64,000 bases of DNA from Chelonoidis abingdonii (lineage: Eukaryota > Chordata > Testudines > Testudinidae), in assembly GCF_003597395.2 (NCBI RefSeq), contig NC_133773.1, positions 60,080,022 to 60,144,021 on the forward strand. Reading direction: 5' to 3'. The notes under the pieces were generated by a model that was given only the letters and a program-made list of their open reading frames with translations, ran no database searches and was not told where the DNA came from. Below are positions 63,200 through 64,000 of the stretch, piece after piece. Made by a program: the position numbers and the translations under genes. The stretch's first letter is position 1, and each line of letters opens with the position of its first letter.

Positions 63200-64000
63200 A
63201 TATGATTTTATGAAAATATGCTAATGAGTGTGAATAATATAACTGGAATATGCTTCATGCAAAAGGTCTCTTGTAAGGTAAGGTTACAAAGCTTACAATC
63301 TACTGACTGTGGTCATCCTGTCTGTCTGTCTGTATCATTCTTGTATCTGAAACTAGAAATATGAAATCTAACTCTGCAAGCCTATTGTAATTATGCAAAG
63401 TGTGAGCCATTAATTGTGGTTTGGAATCTTGATGGCTCCCATCAACCAGGACAATTGACTGTGGATGACTCTGTTTGCTTGCACGGCTTCCTGTGAGTCA
63501 GGCTGGGAGAATGAAGGCTTAGAGTCTCACAGTCACATGTGATCATGTCACCTGAATTGGAATTCACCTTTAACCTCGTGCTTTTCCATTTAAAAGAAGA
63601 GGTGGGAACCCAGAGAGGGACAAAGGACTCCCGCCTTTTGCAGAGCTAAATAAGGGGGTGGAACAGAACAAAGGGGGCTGCAATCATGAGAAATCCCATA
63701 GCTACCACCTGAGCTGGAACAAGGGTTGTACCAGGGGAAAGGATTGGGCCCAGACTAGGAAGGCATCCAGTCTGTGATAGAAGCTTATTGAAACATCTGA
63801 GGGTGAGATTTTATCTGTAAATCAGTTTTCTTACTATATTAGGTTTAGACTTGTGTGTTTTATTTTATTTTGCTTGGTAATTTGTTCTGTCTGTTATTAC
63901 TTGGAACCACTTAAATGCTACTTTTTGTATTTAATAAAATCACTTTTTACTTATTAATTAACCCAGAGTATTAATACCAGAGGTGGGGGGGGGGACAAAA
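63200..64000 (+). mobile_element. LTR-like repeat running off the right edge
   Basis: A repeat I recognise as widespread in turtles and crocodilians. Visible promoter-like gctaaataagg at 63645-63655 and AATAAA at 63933-63938 followed by a T-rich stretch give it LTR character. It also has a (TGTC)n run near 63320 and a G tract near 63985. The left boundary is approximate. No viral gene is present. Confidence 0.5.

Noticed and set aside
63200..64000. Endogenous retrovirus with genes
   Set aside because: Only LTR-like control signals are visible before the window ends; no gag, pol or env frame is present.

Overview
This is vertebrate nuclear DNA, almost certainly from a turtle. One strand carries six small exons in a sea of AT-rich intron. 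The intron is full of dispersed repeats typical of turtle genomes: CR1 LINEs, tRNA-derived SINEs with a CR1-like tail (the Cry-I type of hidden-necked turtles), Penelope-like retroelements, and non-autonomous hAT-like and Tigger-like DNA transposons. There are no bacterial genes, operons, CRISPR arrays or phage.

The only gene seen is LRBA (LPS-responsive beige-like anchor protein), on the minus strand and incomplete at both ends. Six consecutive internal exons can be read with canonical splice sites and matching phases: 62577-62679, 60025-60140, 57240-57352, 40640-40780, 39286-39405 and 11738-11890 (746 coding bases). They encode the end of the PH-like module, the linker and roughly the first two thirds of the BEACH domain. 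No stop or frameshift is present. Residues separate it from its paralogue NBEA. Introns between these exons are about 2.4, 2.7, 16.5, 1.2 and 27.4 kb.

Layout. 1-11737: intron with a CR1 end, MITE-like pieces and a Penelope-like element. 11891-39285: large intron with a CR1 (16.5-19.4 kb) broken up by younger insertions, several TIR elements, and an apparent assembly error. In that error a 3.9 kb block (24911-28793) reappears at 29033-32901 after a G tract and a 25-N gap, the second copy being dense in single-base indels. 39406-44700: mostly repeat-poor AT-rich sequence that could hold conserved non-coding elements. 44730-49335: a CR1 inserted into an older CR1, then a decayed retroelement with gag-like reading frames. 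49336-57239: sparse repeats. 57353-64000: short introns and, at the right edge, an LTR-like repeat.

I did not find a new biological system. The points most worth checking are the probable false duplication, an 85-bp near-perfect palindrome with a 13-bp target-site duplication, the nested insertion histories, and the repeat-poor blocks as candidate regulatory DNA.
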